The notes beneath the pieces were generated by a model. It was not told the origin of the DNA. It worked only from the letters and a program-made list of their open reading frames with translations, and ran no database searches. Below, one piece after another: positions 32,882-64,000 of a stretch of 64,000 nucleotides of DNA. Within the stretch, counting starts at the first letter, position 1, and every line of letters starts with the position of its first letter. The position numbers and the translations under genes are program-made. The stretch comes from Coturnix japonica (taxonomy: Eukaryota; Chordata; Aves; Galliformes; Phasianidae): NCBI RefSeq assembly GCF_001577835.2, contig NC_029521.1, positions 24,601,527-24,665,526 of the forward strand. Direction: 5' to 3'.

Positions 32882-35679
32882 AGATGCTGACACAGATGTG
32901 CAGAGCTCCAGTTCTCCTCCCGTGGGCACTTACTGCTGCTTACAGGCATAACCCAGCAATCCACTGCTACCTTTGGTTGAGTGACTGGGCCATTCCCAGT
33001 TCCTGCACTGCACAAACTGGGCTTTCCAGTGCTCTCTTTCTTTTGGAATCAAGTAAATGTTTGATATTAAGTATTTATTTTTGGCATTTTAATGTGTAAT
33101 TGTTATATTTTTAATAGATTTCTTGAGAGGTCTTTGAGTTAGTCTGAAAACATGTAGACATCTGAGCAATTCTGGAGCTCCCACTGATGGAGGATTATGG
33201 AGATGGCAGCTCTGGTTCCCAGAGCATAGGGGTTTTTAAACATATGTTGAAGCAATAGGCTGGGTGAGACTCTGAGTCAGCTGCCATCTTCATGCTAGCT
33301 TTTGCATCGTCCTGAAGATTTGATTGTCTTTCCAAGCTGATGCTTGATCTTGGCCAGAAGTGGTACTTTCAGTGCTAAAACTGCAGAAGGAAATCAAATA
33401 TAGTCCCTGATGAACAGGTTAGGCAGCAAGTGAAGGAGTGAATGGTGTGCTACACACAGGTGGACAGGTAAGAGGAAGAACTGGTTATCAGCTTCTGTTT
33501 TGAAGTTATCCCTACTGTTTTGTTTTTTTTCCTCTGAGTTTATTTGGGCCAGTCTAACAAGGTTTATTTTCGTAGGCATTTTGTAGCTGCCTGTTGGGTC
33601 AAGGTTTGAAAATGATTAGTTTTGCAAAACATTCAGTGGATTGTGTGACCCCAAAGCAGAGCTGGGATGGTTGATGTGCGATTCTGCCTCCCCTTGGAGT
33701 TTCAAGCTGACCTGGTCCCCAGCACAGCAGCAGCCTCTGCAGCCACAGCTCAGCCTCTCCTGGGCTCTGATAATATTTGTGTCTCCAGAGACAGTTTGGC
33801 TTCATGCTTGTATCCTCCAGAGCAGCACTGGATCACCAGGTCAGTTTGCCCATGAAGCTGTGAACTGTGCTCCACAGGGCAGCAATTCACACTGTTATTT
33901 TGTTCTCTGTTGCTTTTCCCATGGCATCCATCCCCTGGGTGCAGCCAGGGCAGCCCTAAGCAGGGATACAAGCAGTAGCTACCAGTCCCAGTGAGAACAG
34001 CACCTGTTATTCAAAGGAGGAGAAAAACCCCTTTGCTCAGATGTCCTGGTCTGAATAGTAACATCAGATGTATAAAGAGAGAGACAAATTACTCTGCAGG
34101 TTCATTGTCAGGAGGACAATTGTATGAGGCTTTCCTGAGACTGAAAGCTGGCACCAAGACAAAATAATGCTATTGCTTCTTGTGGGAGAAGCATGAATTT
34201 CCTCTTTTTAGTACCCAGTCTGTGTCCTCTGGTGCCTAAGGCACAGCAAAACAGGCTCAGCTGCAGGAAGGGCTGACGTTTCCATAGAAGGAAGTGACTC
34301 TACCAAGATCATTCATGTAGGCAGTGCTGCATAAGCATCGTCTCTGCTGTAGAAGTGTAATCTTAGGGGAGAATGGGTGATACCAGGTTCACAGCTAACC
34401 TCAGAAGCCATGGTTTGTGTTTGTGGTGCTGTCTGGATTCCAGCTGAGTTGCACAGGAGACTCTTCCCAATCTCTCTGTGCCTCCCCTGCTGTGTGGTGG
34501 CTTCAGGATCATGAATTCTTCACGTCGTTGCCTCATTTGCAGTCCTCCCTTTCTGCAGGGCTTTACCAAAGAAGAGCACAGCCCAATGGCCCTGCTCGTA
34601 GGGCATGAAGCACTCTGCAAGGTAAGGAGGCGTCAGAGCAGCGGGAGGAGAGGGAACAGCCAACCTGGTAACATGGGTTGGGGAATGCTGGTTGTGCACT
34701 GATCCCACAGCACAGCAGGACATGGCTGAGCAGTTGTTGGAATTGTTCCTGGCTAATTTCTTGGCCCTTTCTCCTGCAAATCGTAATTAAAAAAGGGTAA
34801 GTCGCTCAGGGCTCTTCCATGACTCCTTATTAAATTCATCCCTGCAGACTTGCTTTGAATTCCATCAGAAATGTTTAATGAGAATGTGTCTGAAGGGAGC
34901 TCGTGTCCTGAAGGCTGGGTGATGCTTGAGCCTGGAAAGCTACGCAGGGGTCCCTGTGAGCCAGCACTAATCCTGTCTGGCTTAGCAGGGCACAGAGCCC
35001 ATGGACAAGGCCAGCGTGTCACTGGGTGTCTGGGCAACTGCTGACAGAGCTGTGAAGTCCTCTTTCTCTGTAGGATTCCTGCAGGAGCCTTCACTGGTCG
35101 TGGTCCAGGTGCTGACTGCAGGAGGAGTGCCTGTTTCTCCTGAAGGGAACTGGGATTTAGGTAAGTGCCATGAATCTCACTCCCTTAGGTCTCATCTTCC
35201 TTCTGCCCTTGTGTTTCTTGTGTAAAGCAAGCAAAATCAAGCCTGTTGTGACTAGTAAATGTCACATGAGCTCTCCTTAAGGCCAGCTGTCGTCTTCAGC
35301 TCACAACAAACATGTAGTTCTTATTCTCAGCACTCTGCACACAGCTGCTACCTGGTGGCAAATGAAAGGTAAGGGACTTCTCACACATTTTCTCTCTACT
35401 GATTGATTTTGCTATTTGAGCTATTGGCAGGAGCCTGCTTTGTGTCATTTGTGCAAAGTGCAGGGGATCTTGCTGTCTTCAGTAGTTTAGCTGCCAGAAA
35501 GGTTTTTCATTTCCATTGCTGTCACTCTAAACTATTTACTGAAGATTTAGTCCTTGTGGATGGCCTAGCTAAGGGACTTCATAATGTTGGTGGTTTGAAG
35601 TGCATGAAAGATACTAGAAAGCAGATCAGGGACAAGCCTCACTAAAACAGAATATGCTGGTAACGTAATATTTCAACAT

Positions 35680-35685
35680 TTTATT
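35680..35685 (-). terminator. AFAP1L2: Candidate AFAP1L2 poly(A) signal
   Basis: AATAAA on the minus strand, 1.67 kb downstream of the AFAP1L2 stop, is the first canonical signal found. An ATTAAA variant at 36187-36192 would give a shorter 3' untranslated region of about 1.2 kb. Confidence 0.4.
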
Positions 35686-37351
35686 ATAAAACCCTCTAAA
35701 GCGCCACTTTATAGGTCACAGTTAGAACAAAGGAAATGCTTTGAGTTAAGAAAACAATGGGGATGCAGAGACATTACTTAACAGTTCTTGTCTGGGAAAT
35801 GTGTTTACCACCCAGCAGAGCCAACAGGGCAGAAAGCACAGCTGCTCTCATCCATCGTAGCTGGGTACAGCTGGGAGAGAGCTGGACAAGCTCTGGCAGA
35901 CAGCAGAGTTTATGGGGAGAGTGTGGTGCTCTGTATGTGCCAAGGGTGGGGACAGGAGCTCCTGACAGCTTAGGATGGGGCAAAACAAAAGCTTCTTGGT
36001 GTCCGTGGCCTTGCTGTGCTTTGGAGGGGAAGCTCCAACTGGATGGATTCATCTGTGCCTCTCTTTGAACTGTAATGTCTCTAAGTTTTAGCAGTTCCAG
36101 GCACACAGTCTATCTCGTTGAACAGCTCAGCCACGGAGCAGAGGGATGAGCTTTGCAGGACACAGCATCCAAAGGCTATGTTAAGTTTTAATGATCTAGA
36201 AATAAGGGTGATAGCACCAGGACAGCTAGAGCTGTCCAGAGACAGGGAGGAGAGCAGGTACAGCACCCACCTGAACCCATGCAAAGGGGCTCTTTCCCAC
36301 AGGGATGTTTAGCAATGTACAGCTGTTGTTATGGGGTATGCTGTGGCTCTGCAGGGACCAGAGAGCATCAGCAATGTATTGCTGATTGCTATGGCAGGAG
36401 AACAGAGGTACATTTACCTCCCCCTCAAAAAGGGCATCAGGATCCAGCATCCTCATCCAGCAGGTAAGCAGGCCTGGGACTTCAGTACATCATTAACAAG
36501 CCTTCAGCTATGATTATTCTTTTTCAGAACAAGCGCCTTAGGTGAAGGAGATCAAGATCCTCAAGAACTTTTAGTGACTCTGCTTGGAAGATCATTTTTG
36601 GACAGAGCCCTTGGTTCCCCCAGTCCGTAACACAGCATAAGAAGGTGAGCAGGGATCCTCCTCCATGTTCTGGCATATCAGCCCTACCACAGGCTGGTAG
36701 CATTAAGCATGTGGTGTGATGCATTTGGTCACTGAAAATCCTTGTTGTATGTTTATGTACGGTTAGTTCCCCGTTATGCTGAGAGGGTCCTTCCTGCTGG
36801 ACAGGTGCCTATGTGCTTCTCATCTGTGTCTTGCTGATCAGTCAGGCCTGGACATCTGGATGATCTGCAGCCAAGGGGTGGCCAGCAGTAAGGCAGGTAG
36901 GACTTTAGCTGGCTGCAATTTACCATAACAGGCTGAAAACCATGGGGGCATGAAGAATAGCGGAGGCCCATTCTGAACTCACTACTGTCACTAATATAGA
37001 AACCGTAATAACTCATCAATAAGCCTTCAGAGTAGAAATACACAAAACACCCCTATGTACAGTAACATTCTTGTTTACAGTAACTGGGTTAAGAATCTGA
37101 TGCAAGGATTGCCACCGGTTGTTATTGTTTTAGCTATGTGATGGGACTTGTCTGGAAAGAGCAAGATTGTTTGGGATAAGTGGTAGCAGCAGCTGCTGAC
37201 TCCACTGCTGCATCCAAGCAGGTGGTGTGAGGCAGAGGAGGCGCTTGGTGTGGGTTGTGTTGCACACCCAACATCCACCTACTGGTTTTCGAATCCCCTT
37301 TTCTATGCATGGGCAGTTCCAGTCTTTAGTCCATCTCTGAAAACTGTACTT

Positions 37352-57827
<20,476 letters not shown>

Positions 57828-58799
57828 CTATGAAAGCAAAAGAAACAATGGTTGGCAAAGCAGTTCGGTGGCATTTCAATAGAGGACACACATTGATTTG
57901 GTGTTTTCCATTTTTCTACATTTTTTTTTCTATGCAGGAATAATTTACATTTACTTTTCCAGCTTGAGCCCTCTCTCTGGTACTAAAAAAGAAAGCTCTG
58001 AATTCATTCAGCCTTTTCACAAGCTGCTAAAATCCCAGGTAAATACCTCCTCTTCTTCCTATAGACCTTTTGCTCAAAGGAAGGAAAATCTAGAGGAATT
58101 TTGAGCATTAGGGCTGAGACTACATAAAAGCAGCCAGCAGGACCTTGACACCTAAACCTTGGGTCCCTTCAAACACCTATCAGAAGTCACCTGGGTTCTT
58201 ATCTGTCAATGACCCCACTTTTTGGTTCTGCTTTCCAAGCTCGCTCCTTATTTCTCTGCAATGACTTGACAGCATCCACATGCCATGTTTTCCTTCTGAG
58301 GAAGTGTTGCTCAGCTCTGCCACTGACCAATGGGGCTGGCAGGGCTCACACTGACCAGCAGGCGTTTAATCACTTGCTTTTGTTTGCTCTGAAATTTTTC
58401 ATGGGCTAATTAGCAGCTGTGTCGGGAGCACATTCCACAAAGGAAATAACAGGGTGTTATGTGAGAGAGGAAGCACAGCACACAAATGACAGTGAGTGGG
58501 AAAAGCAGGCAAAACCCAAATGATCAGCAGCTCCCCTCAGTGCCTCAATGACACTAAGGACTGTGGGGAAGAAGGGCAGCAGAGTGAGGTTACCACTGCC
58601 AGGCTGGGACCCTTTAGCACACCACCAAAGAACAAGTAGATGTGACATCTGGGTGATTTAACTGGAGCAATATGCCTTTGCCTTGACTTACAGCATTTCC
58701 ATCCTGCTGGGTGCCATGTGAGTCACAGTATGCAACCATGAGCCATAAAAGCACCAGTGTTTCAGCTCTACAGGGCAAAGCATCTGAAGCTTTAAAGTG

Positions 58800-58852
58800 A
58801 ACTTAATGATCCTTAGAGGTCCCATCCAACTTGGGAAATTCTATAATCAAGT
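58800..58852 (+). repeat. CR1 LINE remnant, 3' tip
   Basis: A short sense remnant with 'agaggtcccatccaactt' and 'aaattctataatc', matching the CR1 3' tip. Confidence 0.6.
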
Positions 58853-61841
58853 GCTACCACCTGAGTGTCACAAGGAACACTTGTGCAGGAGAGCCACTAC
58901 CTTCTCACTTGCCCATCTTTAGCTGCTGACTGCTCCTCTGGTGACAGCTTGATAGAAGATGGAAAAAAAAAAAAGTAAATTGCTGTAAGCTGTTAACTTT
59001 TCTGTTGCTAGCTATTAACTCAAAATCATGCTGCTGCTCTCATACTGTATTAATCTTCACTAGTTTGACTCTTGAATAGTCTAATGAGTCCAGATCAATC
59101 AGTAGTGGCTCCAGAGGAAACGACTAACTACTAGTTCTTCACCCTTCATCTTATACCCTCTACACACAATTAATTCTTTCTGGTCTGATTTAGGACCATT
59201 AGGGAATTGAGAATGTCCACATCACACTGCATTAACTTGAGTGTTTTTGTTAGCTGCTGTTTTGCCTGGCTAGAACCCACCATTACCCAGAGAAAGTTAG
59301 AATCATTTCAAAAAACAATAGCATTTTTCATAAGCTACAAGGAAACAGGTAGTATCTGGAGACAGTATTAGATAGCACTGATAAGCATCGCTAAACAATG
59401 AACTGAGAGCACTTTGCATCAAGTGTGCTTAGCGCCTGCTGCTCTCCAGCATCAGGGAGCCTGCTTCTCCCCAGCTTCAGGAAGCTCCACTGGGGCAAAT
59501 CCCAGCCTTCCCATAGCCACTTATCTGCTGCTGCTGTGCCCTTCTGAAAATCCACGTTGAGGTTAATTCCTGCTGAAGTCAGACCTAAGAATACGTTCCT
59601 ATAAGTTTACCCCAGGATTTCTGTGTTTCTGGGATGGTACCAGAAGTAACACAGCACAAGAAATAGCTAATCTCAATTTGAAGGTTCAGAAGTGGTTGCT
59701 TGCCCCAGTGGCCCACATGGCAGTCGTGATCCTGCCTTTGCAGGGAGGAGAGGATAATTCTCTCCTCCACCCCCACAACAGCAGAAAATGACTTTATTCT
59801 TCTCCCAGGCTTCCACAGCAAGCCAGGCTTTTGTGAATGACACTACAGTAGGTTACATTTTCCAGCCCACCAAAGCTGCATTCAGGCTTGCAGTGATTCA
59901 AAGCAGCTCATTTGGGATGCGATGTAGGGGACACAGAGGTCAGTGGAAAGACTTTGTCAGACTTCATGGGATTCAGACTCTAAGGACTTGAGAGATTAAT
60001 TTTGCTCTTCTTCATCAAGAAGCAGCATATAAACCATCTGCTTCTATGCAAGTATCACTTTCATCTCAGCTGGGCATTCTCTATCCAAACCTGATACCTG
60101 CAAAAATAAGCCACCATCAAAATGAATGTGACCATTCATTCTCTCATATCAGAGGAGAACAATCTAAAACTCATCAGAGTGATGAATGTGGGAAGGATGA
60201 AGGCTGAGTACAAGGCCAGTCTACAAGATCCTCTGCAAGCAACAATCACAGCAGGTCCCAGCAAGTCAGTAGAATTAAAAACAGTTATGAGCCCACATAT
60301 GTCAAACCATCTCAGGACCCAGAGTGCTGGAAATTACTGCTTGATCTCAGCTAAAGACTTCTCTTGCTGTGGTGATGATGTGCTGAATATATTCAGGGCA
60401 AACCCACATTAGTGGTTATCCAAAGCAGTCTGAAACAAACAGCTCTCGCTCCTGGCAGCATGTGTAGCAATTATTCCCATTGCTATGCTTGCTCTGCAGG
60501 GCAGCAGCTACAGATGCAAGGAATGCATTTGCAAAATCAAAAGCTGTGAGTAGCAGAATGAGAAATCAGAAGTAGACAGAACCCAGAGTCACAAGGCAGC
60601 ACAGTTCTCAAAGATGCTTTTGTGAAATGTCCTCCCACAGCTATAAGGCTCTTCTCTCATACCTCTTCTTTGCAAAGCCCCAAGTGCAACATTGCTCAAA
60701 GTAATCTTTCTACCTATCTACTTCTATTAGAGGGACTACTTCAAATAAATACCTTCACAGCACTTGCAAAAGTCCTGCCTTACTTATGAAAAACAGATTA
60801 CCTCTGAGGTTAAGGCTGGGGAAAGTAAGGCCCAGAAGAATAACAAGATTTACCTAAAGTCAGCTGTCTATCACAGCTCCTATCTTACTCTTCTTCATGG
60901 TCACAGATCTTAGTCATGGATAAAACTACAAGGATTTCCCAGTAATCAATGAAGAGAAGTGTGGGAGCGTAATTGTCAGTGTGCAGAACTCGACTGATCC
61001 AAGTGATGATTGCTAGTGAAAAAACAGAAATCTCACTTTTTACTAGCATACGAAGGACTTACAGGGCACAGACTACAACCAGAACTACCAGCTCCTCTTG
61101 CCTGCACTTAAATGGATGAAGAGGGCCGTTTTCCCCTCTGTCTCAACCCAAGACAATGAAATCATTTTTGCAGAGACTCCTGGGCAGCCCTCTGACCACA
61201 GCAGATCTCTCTGTACGAAGGTTGCAACTTTGGTGGCAGTAATAAGCAAAGAACTGCCTGAAACACAAATGATCTGTTTCAGTGTCAATTCATTGACAGA
61301 AGAGAGCACTGAAAAGGCTTCTTTTGGCTCCAGTCTATGGCCTTTCTTTGCAGACAGAAAGTCCCTTGCACTGCAGCAGCGTCTGTCCTAGTTCATGTAA
61401 AGTCAGAGCCAAAAATGCAGCAGCTTGCAAAGCCCCCATTGAGGAAGCACATTCCTTGCAGTAGAGCTGCCAATTTTGCCTGACACCAAGGTCACTGAAA
61501 GGTAAATGACCATTAAACTAGATTATAAAAAGCCATTCCCTTCCAATAATCACTGATCTTTGTCATTTTTCTACAATAACAACCTATGTCTACATCTAAT
61601 TACTTCAGAACTTGACCTTATGAGGAAATGGAAAGACAGGCTCAGAATGAACTTCCACTCAAGTGTTTTAGTAACCACTGGGCAGGATTATATTAGTCCA
61701 TTTGAACTAAATTATTATTTCTTTTATCAAGGTAGAGGGGCCCCAGCCACTGGGTAAAGGATTCTAATAAGATACATGCAGAGAGAGAAAGTGGAAGATA
61801 AGGAGTGCCGTTACTACCAGGAAACTAGGGCAACCCTGCCT

Positions 61842-61908
61842 GCAGCTGGAGAATTGGAACTAGATGATTTTGGTGCTGCTTTCCATGTCAAGCCATTCTA
61901 TACAGGTG
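61842..61908 (+). repeat. CR1 LINE remnant, 3' tip
   Basis: A short sense remnant: 'ggaactagatgattttgg', 'ctttccatgtcaagccattc'. It is strongly diverged. Confidence 0.6.
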
Positions 61909-62453
61909 AGAGTGATTTGGCAAAGGACACTGTCTGGTCTCTGGCCCATCCCCAAAACAACCTGGCTTCCCAGTGTCCCAGCTTGCAGCTCTCACCCCCA
62001 AATCACTCTTCTCTGAACCCTGATGCACGAAGGAGAGGGGAACCATGTGGCTCCAGTAGGTCAATGCCTCAGCAGTGCTCAATAGGCCGATGAGCGCAGG
62101 ATGGCATGCAAGATTGGTTGCAAACCCAGCTTGGTTTTCATTGCCACAAACTAGATCCCATTCCCCAGGCTGGCATATATGCTGACTGACCAGCCTTTCT
62201 TCTTTAGCTTTTAATGGAAAGAAAAAAGAAAAAAAAGAATAAAAGACTCAAATCCAGTGTCAGCCGGATGAAACTCCTCCATTTTTCACAAAAGACTATT
62301 TCATAAATATTTGTAGAAAAAAGAAATCTCCCCACAGCAAAATGTGAAGTGCTGTGTTTATCAAAGGAAAGGAAAACAAATAATACCAAAAAGAAAGAAC
62401 ATCAGACTTCCAGTAAACACTGAACTTTCTCATTGAAGAATCACTGCTAGACT

Positions 62454-62486
62454 AGGGGGAAAAAAAAGGGGGGGTGGGGGGGAAGG
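62454..62486 (+). other. G-rich tract with quadruplex potential
   Basis: Runs of 5, 7 and 7 guanines, separated by an A-run and a single T, lie close together. The two long runs could each give two G-triplets, enough for a quadruplex on the plus strand. This is a sequence property only; no function is implied. Confidence 0.5.
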
Positions 62487-64000
62487 TAAAAGTCATATAA
62501 TTAAGGCAAGCTAAAGTCCCTCCAAACAAGGGAAATTAGAGAAGTAGCATATTTTCCCTATTAAGCCTGCTGTGTCAGCCAATTACGACCAGTGTCACAA
62601 AGCTGTCGGATTTCCAGACATAATGAAAGCTAATAAGGAAGAATGAAAAAAAATAATCCAGACTGTTTCTATTGATGCACCTAAAATCCAGCCAGGAGCA
62701 TTGGGCTCGTCTTTGTTGCAAAGGATGAATCATGGAAGGAGAGAGGCAAACAATGTGTCTGGTGGGCTGTGGGCTGTGAACTGCACAGATGAACCCCACC
62801 AGCTCTGCGTGGGCTGCTCTGGAAGTTGGAACAAGTCTTGCATTGAGAAAGTGGCAGCTCTAACCTAGGAACTCTGAACTTTAACAAAACGGCAGCAGAA
62901 AGTGCACACAAAGCGTTTCAGTTTGCTGAGCAAACAACAGGCTTCTCTTCACTCCACTGGAAGACAAGGAATGGCATCCAAGAAAAATTAAGAGGAAAAA
63001 AAAAAAAGAAGGAAGAGAGAAGGGAAGCAAGACACAAACACTGCCATAAGGAGCTCTAAGCAATCTTGTATTGTAGTGCCGTGTTGCTTTTTTATGCGCA
63101 ATATAGGGGAGCTGAATGAGAATTCAGGGTGATACTGCGATGTCTTTCTTTGCAAAGCGTCTCAGTCTTTCCATGACAGACCAACTGGTGAGTCACTGGA
63201 GCTCACACTGGCAAACAAATTGGTTGGCTGACAGCTGAAAGGAGCCAGTGTCACCTCCCTTTGTAAGCTGCCCCCTTAGCAGAGTGCCCATCGACCTCAT
63301 GAAATGCCTGAAGCATCATTAGGCAGTGGACTGCCTGTCTGTGCTCCAGTGCTCAGTGATGGCAGAAGCATCAGCATGGGGCTGTTTGGGCTGTTGCTGT
63401 GAGAAGCAATGCAATCTCAGCATACAGGGGACCAGGTCGTGTATCACCCGCCTAACAAGTAGCTCTCATTGGAGCAGGATTGAGCTAGGGAACAAGAGGG
63501 AAACAACTAAGGAAATAGCAGCACAGAAGCCAAGAGGGCAAGTTGGGATCAAACCGAAGCAGGACAGACATCAGCTAGAAAAATATGGAGCAACTCCGGC
63601 AGGGCAGGATGTTAAAGAAGGTCCTCTTCCTAAGGTAAATATCCCCGAGAGCAGGCTGGGGCAGGCTCCCTTCCCAGCAGGGAGGAAAACAATCCCAACA
63701 ATTTTTGCAAAGCAGAAATCTTGTTCGCTGCCAAGCCCCAGAGCTGGATCCTCCAGTGGCGTGACAGAGACAGAACTTCCTCTAAAGCTGCCACCGCTGA
63801 TTCCCTTCTCTCCCCACAGCCCTTCCTGCTGTTTTCTCCCTACTCCTTCACTTTCCTGCTAAGATTTAGGGCTTTCCCCCCCCCTTCTTGTGAAGTTTTG
63901 TTCTCTCCCACTCTCAGTCCTTAGACTCTGCACAGCTACTTCATTCTGGGGGTTGGTGACCACCTGACCCATAACTTAGAGGACTTCCGTTGTTTGCCAT

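Larger units (their letters stand above)
30666..35679. other. VWA2 remains and convergent intergenic region
   Basis: This 5-kb stretch separates VWA2 from the probable 3' end of AFAP1L2. It contains an EGF2-exon relic (32652-32687), a possible tail exon near 32764, and exon-like segments from 35074. The remainder is AT-moderate, without recognisable repeats or long meaningful frames. Confidence 0.5.
57828..64000 (-). other. AFAP1L2: Part of AFAP1L2 first coding intron
   Basis: The 6.2 kb to the right end contain no recognisable exon. The reverse complement was scanned for a short exon encoding the human-like MERYKA start followed by a donor, and none was seen, consistent with the very long first intron of this gene in mammals. 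Two CR1 remnants and a G-rich tract lie here. The open frame 63326-63862 looks random. Confidence 0.65.

Noticed and set aside
36355-36463. Exon-like segment as the end of the VWA2 third VWA domain
   Set aside because: One frame gives 'GPESISNVLLIA', vaguely like human 'GPRDSLIHVAAY', but it lies downstream of the EGF2 relic and so is out of order, and the similarity is too weak. Kept only as part of a possible transcript.
37286-37300. tRNA B-box-like word (ttttcgaatcccc)
   Set aside because: No matching A-box or cloverleaf could be found upstream, so it is a chance match and not a tRNA gene.
63326-63862. 178-codon open frame on the plus strand near the right end
   Set aside because: No family resemblance, no convincing start context, and low-complexity serine/proline-rich ends typical of chance frames in GC-moderate DNA.
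57828-64000. Search for the AFAP1L2 first coding exon (MERYKA-like)
   Set aside because: No reverse-strand ATG exon with matching codons and a donor was found, so no first exon is claimed within the window.

Overview
The window looks like ordinary nuclear DNA of a bird, most likely a galliform close to chicken. Short, decayed CR1 retroposons are the only frequent interspersed repeat, the genes are split into many small exons with GT/AG borders, and the gene order TDRD1 - VWA2 - AFAP1L2 is the one known from human 10q25. Three protein-coding genes account for the coding content, and no RNA gene, CRISPR array or virus-derived element was recognised.

Layout. 1-2124: CpG-rich patches at the left edge and at about 1840-1972, probable promoter DNA for TDRD1 and perhaps for a divergent left neighbour. 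2125-18226 (+): TDRD1, a piRNA-pathway scaffold with one MYND zinc finger and four Tudor repeats, in 23 coding exons that splice in phase to 1041 residues. About 19500-30579 (+): VWA2 (AMACO), a secreted matrix protein, with a CpG-rich promoter, a signal-peptide exon, a first VWA domain, a cysteine-rich linker, an EGF module and a second VWA domain. The third VWA domain is cut by an in-frame TAA at 30577-30579, and recognisable but non-coding remains lie beyond it. 30580-35679: VWA2 remains and the space between two genes that converge tail to tail. 35680-57827 (-): AFAP1L2 (XB130), an adaptor with two PH domains, in 18 coding exons. Its first coding exon (about 16 coding bases) is not visible and should lie beyond 64000, so 57828-64000 is read as part of its long first intron.

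The three genes do not form a functional unit: TDRD1 acts in germ-cell transposon silencing, VWA2 in basement membranes, and AFAP1L2 in tyrosine-kinase/PI3K and actin signalling. The observations most worth following are the apparent decay of the 3' third of VWA2, a 90-base in-frame open intron in AFAP1L2, an unclassified repeat pair inside VWA2 introns, a weakened first Tudor repeat, and a string of exon-like segments facing the AFAP1L2 3' end. Exon borders were assigned by hand from splice signals, reading phase and remembered family sequences; no alignment or transcript data were available.
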